Positions 1 to 11,443 of a DNA stretch of 64,000 bases are shown piece by piece; the stretch's first letter is position 1; every line of letters begins with the position of its first letter. The notes under the pieces were generated by a model. It did no database searches. It was given only the letters and a program-made list of their open reading frames with translations, and was not told the DNA's origin. The position numbers were made by a program, and so were the translations under genes. The stretch comes from Ulva prolifera (lineage: Eukaryota > Chlorophyta > Ulvophyceae > Ulvales > Ulvaceae), in the NCBI GenBank assembly GCA_023078555.1, contig CM041199.1, positions 10,589,943-10,653,942 of the forward strand, in the 5' to 3' direction.

Positions 1-49
1 GATGTCCATCATCCATTGCGTATTTTCTGCAGGACACCATGGAGTGGTG

Positions 50-76
50 TGGTGCAAAAGTGCACACTTTCCACCA
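50..76 (+). other. Dyad / hairpin in the conserved box (representative)
   Basis: AAAGTG (57-62) pairs with CACTTT (65-70) across a CA spacer. Outside it TGGTG (50-54) pairs with CACCA (72-76), with CA and C unpaired between the stems, so 11 base pairs are possible. The upstream CACCA at 36-40 could compete for the TGGTG. B units have longer inner arms (AAAAGTG/CACTTTT). The motif recurs every ~166 bp. Confidence 0.7.
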
Positions 77-98
77 ACCCATGTGAATGGACTTGGTT
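55..98 (+). other. Conserved satellite box (representative, type A)
   Basis: The segment from 'caaaag' to 'cttggtt' is almost unchanged in A, B1, B2, C and D units, while the rest of B2 has diverged strongly. Variable points are few: C or T after the TTT run, 'accc' or 'acc' before 'atgtg', 'a' or 't' in 'caaccttgtg', and 'gaacgg' in C. Exceptions are the 'aaaaatgcacac' variant and the 'gcacatttt' form before D. Selective conservation suggests a protein-binding site, as for conserved boxes in other satellites (inference). Confidence 0.7.
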
Positions 99-428
99 GT
101 AGCCACGCAACCCCCCGCGCATCAAAAGGTACGTCGCCATGAACATTCCAAGATGTTGGAGGGTATGGGATGATTATCATTCATTGCATATTTGCTGCTG
201 ACTCCCAGGAGTGGCGTGGGGCAAAAGTGCACACTTTTCACCAACCTTGTGAATGGACTTGGCTATAGACAAGCATACCCCGCGCACCATAGGGAAGTTG
301 CCAGAAACATCCTTTGATTCTGAAAGATCTAGGACGTCAAGTATGCATTGCACAGTTGTTGCTAACTCCCAAGAGTGGCGTGGAACAAAAGTGCACACTT
401 TTCACCAACCATGTGAATGGACTTGGTT

Positions 429-595
429 GTAGCCACGCAACCCCCCGCGCAGCAAAAGGTACGTCGCCATCAACATTCCAAGATGTTGGAGGGTATGGGA
501 TGTCCATCATTCATTGCGTATTTTCTGCAGACACCATGGAGTGGTGTAATGCAAAAGTGCACACTTTCCACCAACCCATGTGAATGGACTTGGTT
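429..595 (+). repeat. Representative type A monomer (167 bp)
   Basis: Phase is set at 'gtagcc'. Landmarks are C6 at 441-446, GTACGT at 459-464, TTTTCTGCAG at 521-530, CCATGG just after it, and the 'caaaagtgcacacttt' box towards the end. A units vary at a few fixed places: 'agc' or 'atc' after 'cgcgc', 'cgtcgcc', 'cgttgcc', 'catcgcc', 'cgtcccc' or 'cgtcgac', 'attcc' or 'attca', and 'gtgtgg', 'gtgtaa' or 'gtgtga' before the box. These linked variants give each HOR position a signature. PstI (CTGCAG) and NcoI (CCATGG) sites recur in most A units. Confidence 0.95.
459..530 (+). other. Intron-like GTACGT...TTTTCTGCAG pair in a monomer (representative)
   Basis: 'aaaag' followed by GTACGT (459-464) resembles a 5' splice site, and TATTTTCTGCAG (519-530) resembles a 3' splice site with a short pyrimidine tract. 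The interval is 72 nt. Most A and C units have the same pair; B1 and B2 lack the acceptor. Joining the implied 95-nt exons does not give a continuous reading frame. Whether the array is transcribed or spliced cannot be told from sequence. Confidence 0.3.
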
Positions 596-761
596 GTAGC
601 CACGCAACCCCCCGCGCATGAAAAGGTGCGTCGCCATGAACATTCCAAGATGTTGGGGGGTATGGGATGATTATCATTCATTGCATATTTGCTGCTGACT
701 CCCAGGAGTGGCGTGGGGCAAAAGTGCACACTTTTCACCAACCTTGTGAATGGACTTGGCT
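596..761 (+). repeat. Representative type B1 monomer (166 bp)
   Basis: The left half matches type A, but from 'gggatgattatcattc' on it differs: 'gcatatttgctgctgac' replaces the region with the PstI site, 'tcccaggagtggcgtgg' replaces the 'ccatggagtgg' region, and the box is in its T4 form (caaaagtgcacacttttcacc). B1 usually comes immediately before B2, sometimes as a B1-B1 pair. It reads like an A/B2 intermediate or an old recombinant of the two lineages (inference). Confidence 0.93.
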
Positions 762-926
762 ATAGACAAGCATACCCCCGCGCACCATAGAGAAGTTGCC
801 AGAAACATCCTTTGATTCTGAAAGATCTAGGACGTCAAGTATGCATTGCACAGTTGTTGCTAACTCCCAGGAGTGGCGTGGAACAAAAGTGCACACTTTT
901 CACCAACCATGTGAATGGACTTGGTT
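762..926 (+). repeat. Representative type B2 monomer (165 bp)
   Basis: This is the most diverged unit. It starts 'atagacaagcatacccccg', carries 'catcctttgattctg' and a BglII site (AGATCT), and then rejoins the common sequence at 'ggagtggcgtggaacaaaag'. The left two thirds align with type A only loosely, while the box and the following 25 bp are nearly unchanged. About 59 copies are countable in the window: 37 before 22.8 kb, 19 between 27.2 and 53.0 kb, and 3 after the island. In the left domains the next unit nearly always carries 'agc' instead of 'atc', so B2 marks the end of a cassette. Confidence 0.94.
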
Positions 927-1051
927 GTAGCCACGCAACCCCCCGCGCAGCAAAAGGTACGTTGCCATCAACATTCCAAGATGTTGGGGGGTATGGGATG
1001 TCCATCATTCATTGCGTATTTTCTGCAGACACCATGGAGTGGTGTGATGCA

Positions 1052-1065
1052 AAAGTGTACACTTT
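1052..1065. other. Perfect 14-bp palindrome variant of the box
   Basis: AAAGTGTACACTTT is its own reverse complement. It arises in A units where GTGCAC has become GTGTAC and is found repeatedly (for example near 1,880, 2,718, 4,544, 18,170, 31,462, 42,772), so the fully symmetric form has spread with its HOR positions. Confidence 0.85.
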
Positions 1066-4000
1066 CCACCAACCCATGTGAATGGACTTGGTTGTAGCCA
1101 CGCAACCCCCCGCGCATCAAAAGGTACATCGCCATCAACATTCCAAGACGTTGGGGGGTATGGGATGTCCATCATTCATTGCGTATTTTCTGCAGACACC
1201 ATGGAGCGGTGTGGTGCAAAAGTGCACACTTTCCACCAACCCATGTGAATGGACTTGGTTGTAGCCACGCAACCCCCCGCGCATCAAAAGGTACGTCGCC
1301 ATGAACATTCCAAGATGTTAGGGGGTATGGGATGATTATCATTCATTGCATTTTTGCTGCTGACTCCCAGGAGTGGCGTGGGGCAAAAGTGCACACTTTT
1401 CACCAACCATGTGAATGGACTTGGTTGTAGCCACGCAACCCCCCGCGCATCAAAAGGTACGTCGCCATGAACATTCCAAGATGTTGGAGGGTATGGGATG
1501 ATAATCATTCATTGCACATTTGCTGCTGACTCCCAGGAGTGGCGTGGGGCAAAAGTGCACACTTTTCACCAACCTTGTGAATGGACTTGGCTATAGACAA
1601 GCATACCCCCGCGCACCATAGGGAAGTTGCCAGAAACATCCTTTGATTCTGAAAGATCTAGGACGTCAAGTATGCATTGCACAGTTGTTGCTAACTCCTA
1701 GGAGTGGCGTGGAACAAAAGTGCACACTTTTCACCAACCATGTGAATGGACTTGGTTGTAGCCACGCAACCCCCCGCGCAGCAAAAGGTACGTTGCCATC
1801 AACATTCAAAAGATGTTGGGGGGTATGGGATGTCCATCATTCATTGCGTATTTTCTGCAGACACCATGGAGTGGTGTGATGCAAAAGTGTACACTTTCCA
1901 CCAACCCATGTGAATGGACTTGGTTGTAGCCACGCAACCCCCCGCGCATCAAAAGGTACATCGCCATCAACATTCCAAGATGTTGGGGGGTATGGGATGT
2001 CCATCATTCATTGCGTATTTTCTGCAGACACCATGGAGTGGTGTGGTGCAAAAGTGCACACTTTCCACCAACCCATGTGAATGGACTTGGTTGTAGCCAC
2101 GCAACCCCCCGCGCATCAAAAGGTACGTCGCCATGAACATTCCAAGATGTTAGGGGGTATGGGATGATTATCATTCATTGCATATTTGCTGCTGACTCCC
2201 AGGAGTGGCGTGGGGCAAAAGTGCACACTTTTCACCAACCATGTGAATGGACTTGGTTGTAGCCACGCAACCCCCCGCGCATCAAAAGGTACGTCGCCAT
2301 GAACATTCCAAGATGTTGGAGGGTATGGGATGATTATCATTCATTGCACATTTGCTGCTGACTCCCAGGAGTGGCGTGGGGCAAAAGTGCACACTTTTCA
2401 CCAACCTTGTGAATGGACTTGGCTATAGACAAGCATACCCCCGCGCACCATAGGGAAGTTGCCAGAAACATCCTTTGATTCTGAAAGATCTAGGACGTCA
2501 AGTATGCATTGCACAGTTGTTGCTAACTCCTAGGAGTGGCGTGGAACAAAAGTGCACACTTTTCACCAACCATGTGAATGGACTTGGTTGTAGCCACGCA
2601 ACCCCCCGCGAAGCAAAAGGTACGTCGCCATGAACATTCAAAGATGTTGGGGGGTATGGGATGTCCATCATCCATTGCGTATTTTCTGCAGACACCATGG
2701 AGTGGTGTGGTGCAAAAGTGTACACTTTCCACCAACCCATGTGAATGGACTTGGTTGTAGCCACGCAACCCCCTGCGCATCAAAAGGTACGTCCCCATGA
2801 ACATTCCAAGATGTTGGGGGTATGGGATGTCCATCATCCATTGCGTATTTTCTGCAGACACCATGGAGTGGTGTGGTGCAAAAGTGCACACTTTCCACCA
2901 ACCCATGTGAATGGACTTGGTTGTAGCCACGCAACCCCCCGCGCATCAAAAGGTACGTCGCCATGAACATTCCAAGATGTTGGAGGGTATGGGATGATTA
3001 TCATTCATTGCATATTTGCTGCTGACTCCCAGGAGTGGCGTGGGGCAAAAGTGCACACTTTTCACCAACCTTGTGAATGGACTTGGCTATAGACAAGCAT
3101 ACCCCCGCGCACCATAGGGAAGTTGCCAGAAACATCCTTTGATTCTGAAAGATCTAGGACGTCAAGTATGCATTGCACAGTTGTTGCTAACTCCCAAGAG
3201 TGGCGTGGAACAAAAGTGCACACTTTTCACCAACCATGTGAATGGACTTGGTTGTAGCCACGCAACCCCCCGCGCAGCAAAAGGTACGTCGCCATCAACA
3301 TTCCAAGATGTTGGAGGGTATGGGATGTCCATCATTCATTGCGTATTTTCTGCAGACACCATGGAGTGGTGTAATGCAAAAGTGCACACTTTCCACCAAC
3401 CCATGTGAATGGACTTGGTTGTAGCCACGCAACCCCCCGCGCATGAAAAGGTGCGTCGCCATGAACATTCCAAGATGTTGGGGGGTATGGGATGATTATC
3501 ATTCATTGCATATTTGCTGCTGACTCCCAGGAGTGGCGTGGGGCAAAAGTGCACACTTTTCACCAACCTTGTGAATGGACTTGGCTATAGACAAGCATAC
3601 CCCCGCGCACCATAGGGAAGTTGCCAGAAACATCCTTTGATTCTGAAAGATCTAGGACGTCAAGTATGCATTGCACAGTTGTTGCTAACTCCCAGGAGTG
3701 GCGTGGAACAAAAGTGCACACTTTTCACCAACCATGTGAATGGACTTGGTTGTAGCCACGCAACCCCCCGCGCAGCAAAAGGTACGTTGCCATCAACATT
3801 CAAAGATGTTGGGGGGTATGAGATGTCCATCATTCATTGCGTATTTTCTGCAGACACCATGGAGTGGTGTAATGCAAAAGTGCACACTTTCCACCAACCC
3901 ATGTGAATGGACTTGGTTGTAGCCACGCAACCCCCCGCGCATCAAAAGGTACGTCGCCATGAACATTCCAAGATGTTAGGGGGTATGGGATGATTATCAT

Positions 4001-4651
4001 TCATTGCATATTTGCTGCTGACTCCCAGGAGTGGCGTGGGGCAAAAGTGCACACTTTTCACCAACCATGTGAATGGACTTGGTTGTAGCCACGCAACCCC
4101 CCGCGCATCAAAAGGTACGTCGCCATGAACATTCCAAGATGTTGGAGGGTATGGGATGATTATCATTCATTGCACATTTGCTGCTGACTCCCAGGAGTGG
4201 CGTGGGGCAAAAGTGCACACTTTTCACCAACCTTGTGAATGGACTTGGCTATAGACAAGCATACCCCCGCGCACCATAGAGAAGTTGCCAGAAACATCCT
4301 TTGATTCTGAAAGATCTAGGACGTCAAGTATGCATTGCACAGTTGTTGCTAACTCCTAGGAGTGGCGTGGAACAAAAGTGCACACTTTTCACCAACCATG
4401 TGAATGGACTTGGTTGTAGCCACGCAACCCCCCGCGAAGCAAAAGGTACGTCGCCATGAACATTCAAAGATGTTGGGGGGTATGGGATGTCCATCATCCA
4501 TTGCGTATTTTCTGCAGACACCATGGAGTGGTGTGGTGCAAAAGTGTACACTTTCCACCAACCCATGTGAATGGACTTGGTTGTAGCCACGCAACCCCCT
4601 GCGCATCAAAAGGTACGTCCCCATGAACATTCCAAGATGTTGGGGGTATGG

Positions 4652-7600
4652 GATGTCCATCATCCATTGCGTATTTTCTGCAGACACCATGGAGTGGTGT
4701 GGTGCAAAAGTGCACACTTTCCACCAACCCATGTGAATGGACTTGGTTGTAGCCACGCAACCCCCCGCGCATCAAAAGGTACGTCGCCATGAACATTCCA
4801 AGATGTTGGAGGGTATGGGATGATTGTCATTCATTGCATATTTGCTGCTGACTCCCAGGAGTGGCGTGGGGCAAAAGTGCACACTTTTCACCAACCTTGT
4901 GAATGGACTTGGCTATAGACAAGCATACCCCCGCGCACCATAGGGAAGTTGCCAGAAACATCCTTTGATTCTGAAAGATCTAGGACGTCAAGTATGCATT
5001 GCACAGTTGTTGCTAACTCCCAAGAGTGGCGTGGAACAAAAGTGCACACTTTTCACCAACCATGTGAATGGACTTGGTTGTAGCCACGCAACCCCCCGCG
5101 CAGCAAAAGGTACGTCGCCATCAACATTCCAAGATGTTGGAGGGTATGGGATGTCCATCATTCATTGCGTATTTTCTGCAGACACCATGGAGTGGTGTAA
5201 TGCAAAAGTGCACACTTTCCACCAACCCATGTGAATGGACTTGGTTGTAGCCACGCAACCCCCCGCGCATGAAAAGGTGCGTCGCCATGAACATTCCAAG
5301 ATGTTGGGGGGTATGGGATGATTATCATTCATTGCATATTTGCTGCTGACTCCCAGGAGTGGCGTGGGGCAAAAGTGCACACTTTTCACCAACCTTGTGA
5401 ATGGACTTGGCTATAGACAAGCATACCCCCGCGCACCATAGAGAAGTTGCCAGAAACATCCTTTGATTCTGAAAGATCTAGGACGTCAAGTATGCATTGC
5501 ACAGTTGTTGCTAACTCCCAGGAGTGGCGTGGAACAAAAGTGCACACTTTTCACCAACCATGTGAATGGACTTGGTTGTAGCCACGCAACCCCCCGCGCA
5601 GCAAAAGGTACGTTGCCATCAACATTCCAAGATGTTGGGGGGTATGGGATGTCCATCATTCATTGCGTATTTTCTGCAGACACCATGGAGTGGTGTGATG
5701 CAAAAGTGTACACTTTCCACCAACCCATGTGAATGGACTTGGTTGTAGCCACGCAACCCCCCGCGCATCAAAAGGTACATCGCCATCAACATTCCAAGAC
5801 GTTGGGGGGTATGGGATGTCCATCATTCATTGCGTATTTTCTGCAGACACCATGGAGTGGTGTGGTGCAAAAGTGCACACTTTCCACCAACCCATGTGAA
5901 TGGACTTGGTTGTAGCCACGCAACCCCCCGCGCATCAAAAGGTACGTCGCCATGAACATTCCAAGATGTTAGGGGGTATGGGATGATTATCATTCATTGC
6001 ATTTTTGCTGCTGACTCCCAGGAGTGGCGTGGGGCAAAAGTGCACACTTTTCACCAACCATGTGAATGGACTTGGTTGTAGCCACGCAACCCCCCGCGCA
6101 TCAAAAGGTACGTCGCCATGAACATTCCAAGATGTTGGAGGGTATGGGATGATAATCATTCATTGCACATTTGCTGCTGACTCCCAGGAGTGGCGTGGGG
6201 CAAAAGTGCACACTTTTCACCAACCTTGTGAATGGACTTGGCTATAGACAAGCATACCCCCGCGCACCATAGGGAAGTTGCCAGAAACATCTTTTGATTC
6301 TGAAAGATCTAGGACGTCAAGTATGCATTGCACAGTTGTTGCTAACTCCTAGGAGTGGCGTGGAACAAAAGTGCACACTTTTCACCAACCATGTGAATGG
6401 ACTTGGTTGTAGCCACGCAACCCCCCGCGCAGCAAAAGGTACGTTGCCATCAACATTCAAAAGATGTTGGGGGGTATGGGATGTCCATCATTCATTGCGT
6501 ATTTTCTGCAGACACCATGGAGTGGTGTGATGCAAAAGTGTACACTTTCCACCAACCCATGTGAATGGACTTGGTTGTAGCCACGCAACCCCCCGCGCAT
6601 CAAAAGGTACATCGCCATCAACATTCCAAGATGTTGGGGGGTATGGGATGTCCATCATTCATTGCGTATTTTCTGCAGACACCATGGAGTGGTGTGGTGC
6701 AAAAGTGCACACTTTCCACCAACCCATGTGAATGGACTTGGTTGTAGCCACGCAACCCCCCGCGCATCAAAAGGTACGTCGCCATGAACATTCCAAGATG
6801 TTAGGGGGTATGGGATGATTATCATTCATTGCATATTTGCTGCTGACTCCCAGGAGTGGCGTGGGGCAAAAGTGCACACTTTTCACCAACCATGTGAATG
6901 GACTTGGTTGTAGCCACGCAACCCCCCGCGCATCAAAAGGTACGTCGCCATGAACATTCCAAGATGTTGGAGGGTATGGGATGATTATCATTCATTGCAC
7001 ATTTGCTGCTGACTCCCAGGAGTGGCGTGGGGCAAAAGTGCACACTTTTCACCAACCTTGTGAATGGACTTGGCTATAGACAAGCATACCCCCGCGCACC
7101 ATAGGGAAGTTGCCAGAAACATCCTTTGATTCTGAAAGATCTAGGACGTCAAGTATGCATTGCACAGTTGTTGCTAACTCCTAGGAGTGGCGTGGAACAA
7201 AAGTGCACACTTTTCACCAACCATGTGAATGGACTTGGTTGTAGCCACGCAACCCCCCGCGAAGCAAAAGGTACGTCGCCATGAACATTCAAAGATGTTG
7301 GGGGGTATGGGATGTCCATCATCCATTGCGTATTTTCTGCAGACACCATGGAGTGGTGTGGTGCAAAAGTGTACACTTTCCACCAACCCATGTGAATGGA
7401 CTTGGTTGTAGCCACGCAACCCCCTGCGCATCAAAAGGTACGTCCCCATGAACATTCCAAGATGTTGGGGGTATGGGATGTCCATCATCCATTGCGTATT
7501 TTCTGCAGACACCATGGAGTGGTGTGGTGCAAAAGTGCACACTTTCCACCAACCCATGTGAATGGACTTGGTTGTAGCCACGCAACCCCCCGCGCATCAA

Positions 7601-9302
7601 AAGGTACGTCGCCATGAACATTCCAAGATGTTGGAGGGTATGGGATGATTATCATTCATTGCATATTTGCTGCTGACTCCCAGGAGTGGCGTGGGGCAAA
7701 AGTGCACACTTTTCACCAACCTTGTGAATGGACTTGGCTATAGACAAGCATACCCCCGCGCACCATAGGGAAGTTGCCAGAAACATCCTTTGATTCTGAA
7801 AGATCTAGGACGTCAAGTATGCATTGCACAGTTGTTGCTAACTCCCAAGAGTGGCGTGGAACAAAAGTGCACACTTTTCACCAACCATGTGAATGGACTT
7901 GGTTGTAGCCACGCAACCCCCCGCGCAGCAAAAGGTACGTCGCCATCAACATTCCAAGATGTTGGAGGGTATGGGATGTCCATCATTCATTGCGTATTTT
8001 CTGCAGACACCATGGAGTGGTGTAATGCAAAAGTGCACACTTTCCACCAACCCATGTGAATGGACTTGGTTGTAGCCACGCAACCCCCCGCGCATGAAAA
8101 GGTGCGTCGCCATGAACATTCCAAGATGTTGGGGGGTATGGGATGATTATCATTCATTGCATATTTGCTGCTGACTCCCAGGAGTGGCGTGGGGCAAAAG
8201 TGCACACTTTTCACCAACCTTGTGAATGGACTTGGCTATAGACAAGCATACCCCCGCGCACCATAGGGAAGTTGCCAGAAACATCCTTTGATTCTGAAAG
8301 ATCTAGGACGTCAAGTATGCATTGCACAGTTGTTGCTAACTCCCAGGAGTGGCGTGGAACAAAAGTGCACACTTTTCACCAACCATGTGAATGGACTTGG
8401 TTGTAGCCACGCAACCCCCCGCGCAGCAAAAGGTACGTTGCCATCAACATTCAAAGATGTTGGGGGGTATGAGATGTCCATCATTCATTGCGTATTTTCT
8501 GCAGACACCATGGAGTGGTGTAATGCAAAAGTGCACACTTTCCACCAACCCATGTGAATGGACTTGGTTGTAGCCACGCAACCCCCCGCGCATCAAAAGG
8601 TACGTCGCCATGAACATTCCAAGATGTTAGGGGGTATGGGATGATTATCATTCATTGCATATTTGCTGCTGACTCCCAGGAGTGGCGTGGGGCAAAAGTG
8701 CACACTTTTCACCAACCATGTGAATGGACTTGGTTGTAGCCACGCAACCCCCCGCGCATCAAAAGGTACGTCGCCATGAACATTCCAAGATGTTGGAGGG
8801 TATGGGATGATTATCATTCATTGCACATTTGCTGCTGACTCTCAGGAGTGGCGTGGGGCAAAAGTGCACACTTTTCACCAACCTTGTGAATGGACTTGGC
8901 TATAGACAAGCATACCCCCGCGCACCATAGAGAAGTTGCCAGAAACATCCTTTGATTCTGAAAGATCTAGGACGTCAAGTATGCATTGCACAGTTGTTGC
9001 TAACTCCTAGGAGTGGCGTGGAACAAAAGTGCACACTTTTCACCAACCATGTGAATGGACTTGGTTGTAGCCACGCAACCCCCCGCGAAGCAAAAGGTAC
9101 GTCGCCATGAACATTCAAAGATGTTGGGGGGTATGGGATGTCCATCATCCATTGCGTATTTTCTGCAGACACCATGGAGTGGTGTGGTGCAAAAGTGTAC
9201 ACTTTCCACCAACCCATGTGAATGGACTTGGTTGTAGCCACGCAACCCCCTGCGCATCAAAAGGTACGTCCCCATGAACATTCCAAGATGTTGGGGGTAT
9301 GG
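4652..9302. repeat. 28-mer higher-order repeat, copy 2 (4,651 bp)
   Basis: This copy matches copy 1 unit by unit at offset 4,651. Visible differences are single bases, for example 'gattgtcat' near 4,824 against 'gattatcat' in copy 1 and 'catcttttgatt' near 6,290 against 'catcctttgatt'. Near-identity over 4.6 kb implies recent unequal exchange or amplification. Confidence 0.92.
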
Positions 9303-10777
9303 GATGTCCATCATCCATTGCGTATTTTCTGCAGACACCATGGAGTGGTGTGGTGCAAAAGTGCACACTTTCCACCAACCCATGTGAATGGACTTGGTTG
9401 TAGCCACGCAACCCCCCGCGCATCAAAAGGTACGTCGCCATGAACATTCCAAGATGTTGGAGGGTATGGGATGATTATCATTCATTGCATATTTGCTGCT
9501 GACTCCCAGGAGTGGCGTGGGGCAAAAGTGCACACTTTTCACCAACCTTGTGAATGGACTTGGCTATAGACAAGCATACCCCCGCGCACCATAGGGAAGT
9601 TGCCAGAAACATCCTTTGATTCTGAAAGATCTAGGACGTCAAGTATGCATTGCACAGTTGTTGCTAACTCCCAAGAGTGGCGTGGAACAAAAGTGCACAC
9701 TTTTCACCAACCATGTGAATGGACTTGGTTGTAGCCACGCAACCCCCCGCGCAGCAAAAGGTACGTCGCCATCAACATTCCAAGATGTTGGAGGGTATGG
9801 GATGTCCATCATTCATTGCGTATTTTCTGCAGACACCATGGAGTGGTGTAATGCAAAAGTGCACACTTTCCACCAACCCATGTGAATGGACTTGGTTGTA
9901 GCCACGCAACCCCCCGCGCATGAAAAGGTGCGTCGCCATGAACATTCCAAGATGTTGGGGGGTATGGGATGATTATCATTCATTGCATATTTTCTGCTGA
10001 CTCCCAGGAGTGGCGTGGGGCAAAAGTGCACACTTTTCACCAACCTTGTGAATGGACTTGGCTATAGACAAGCATACCCCCGCGCACCATAGAGAAGTTG
10101 CCAGAAACATCCTTTGATTCTGAAAGATCTAGGACGTCAAGTATGCATTGCACAGTTGTTGCTAACTCCCAGGAGTGGCGTGGAACAAAAGTGCACACTT
10201 TTCACCAACCATGTGAATGGACTTGGTTGTAGCCACGCAACCCCCCGCGCAGCAAAAGGTACGTTGCCATCAACATTCAAAGATGTTGGGGGGTATGAGA
10301 TGTCCATCATTCATTGCGTATTTTCTGCAGACACCATGGAGTGGTGTAATGCAAAAGTGCACACTTTCCACCAACCCATGTGAATGGACTTGGTTGTAGC
10401 CACGCAACCCCCCGCGCATCAAAAGGTACGTCGCCATGAACATTCCAAGATGTTAGGGGGTATGGGATGATTATCATTCATTGCATATTTGCTGCTGACT
10501 CCCAGGAGTGGCGTGGGGCAAAAGTGCACACTTTTCACCAACCATGTGAATGGACTTGGTTGTAGCCACGCAACCCCCCGCGCATCAAAAGGTACGTCGC
10601 CATGAACATTCCAAGATGTTGGAGGGTATGGGATGATTATCATTCATTGCACATTTGCTGCTGACTCCCAGGAGTGGCGTGGGGCAAAAGTGCACACTTT
10701 TCACCAACCTTGTGAATGGACTTGGCTATAGACAAGCATACCCCCGCGCACCATAGGGAAGTTGCCAGAAACATCCT
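7126..10777. repeat. Tandem 11-mer sub-blocks (2 x 1,826 bp)
   Basis: B2 spacings 664-498-664 (4+3+4 monomers, 1,826 bp) occur twice in a row: 7,126-8,951 and 8,952-10,777. The same block is at 2,475-4,300, followed by a partial copy from 4,301. Paired landmarks such as the 'cgcgaagc' A variant occur at offset 1,826. The 4,651-bp HOR is thus this 11-mer plus a 17-mer of 2,825 bp. Confidence 0.9.
9303..10277. repeat. 28-mer HOR, partial copy 3
   Basis: The 4,651-bp correspondence continues (B2 at 9,616 and 10,114 against 4,965 and 5,463). It breaks near 10,278, where 'attcaaag' and a following 'tatgagatg' replace 'attccaag' and 'tatgggatg'. From there the sequence follows the 11-mer sub-block instead. 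Confidence 0.85.
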
Positions 10778-11443
10778 TTGATTCTGAAAGATCTAGGACG
10801 TCAAGTATGCATTGCACAGTTGTTGCTAACTCCTAGGAGTGGCGTAGAACAAAAGTGCACACTTTTCACCAACCATGTGAATGGACTTGGTTGTAGCCAC
10901 GCAACCCCCCGCGCAGCAAAAGGTACGTTGCCATCAACATTCAAAAGATGTTGGGGGGTATGGGATGTCCATCATCCATTGCGTATTTTCTGCAGACACC
11001 ATGGAGTGGTGTGATGCAAAAGTGTACACTTTCCACCAACCCATGTGAATGGACTTGGTTGTAGCCACGCAACCCCCCGCGCATCAAAAGGTACATCGCC
11101 ATCAACATTCCAAGATGTTGGGGGGTATGGGATGTCCATCATTCATTGCGTATTTTCTGCAGACACCATGGAGTGGTGTGGTGCAAAAGTGCACACTTTC
11201 CACCAACCCATGTGAATGGACTTGGTTGTAGCCACGCAACCCCCCGCGCATCAAAAGGTACGTCGCCATGAACATTCCAAGATGTTAGGGGGTATGGGAT
11301 GATTATCATTCATTGCATATTTGCTGCTGACTCCCAGGAGTGGCGTGGGGCAAAAGTGCACACTTTTCACCAACCATGTGAATGGACTTGGCTATAGACA
11401 AGCATACCCCCGCGCACCATAGGGAAGTTGCCAGAAACATCCT

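Larger units (their letters stand above)
1..4651. repeat. 28-mer higher-order repeat, copy 1 (4,651 bp)
   Basis: Every landmark in 1-4,651 recurs 4,651 bp later: B2 units at 314, 812, 1,643, 2,475, 3,139, 3,637 and 4,301 pair with 4,965, 5,463, 6,294, 7,126, 7,790, 8,288 and 8,952. B2 spacings inside are 498-831-832-664-498-664-664, which is 28 monomers. Only scattered single-base differences are visible. Two private indels near the left edge, an extra G after CTGCAG (about 32) and C4 instead of C5 (about 270), cancel so that the offset stays 4,651. Confidence 0.93.

Noticed and set aside
459..720. A spliced coding repeat formed by 95-nt exons
   Set aside because: Joining consecutive 95-nt exons shifts frame each time and meets TGA at 'catgtga' in the second exon; no continuous protein results.
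1..10277. Assembly artefact as the explanation for the long near-identical repeats
   Set aside because: Cannot be excluded from sequence alone, but copy-specific single-base differences and small indels (for example near 32, 270, 4,826 and 6,293) argue against plain duplication of the same reads.
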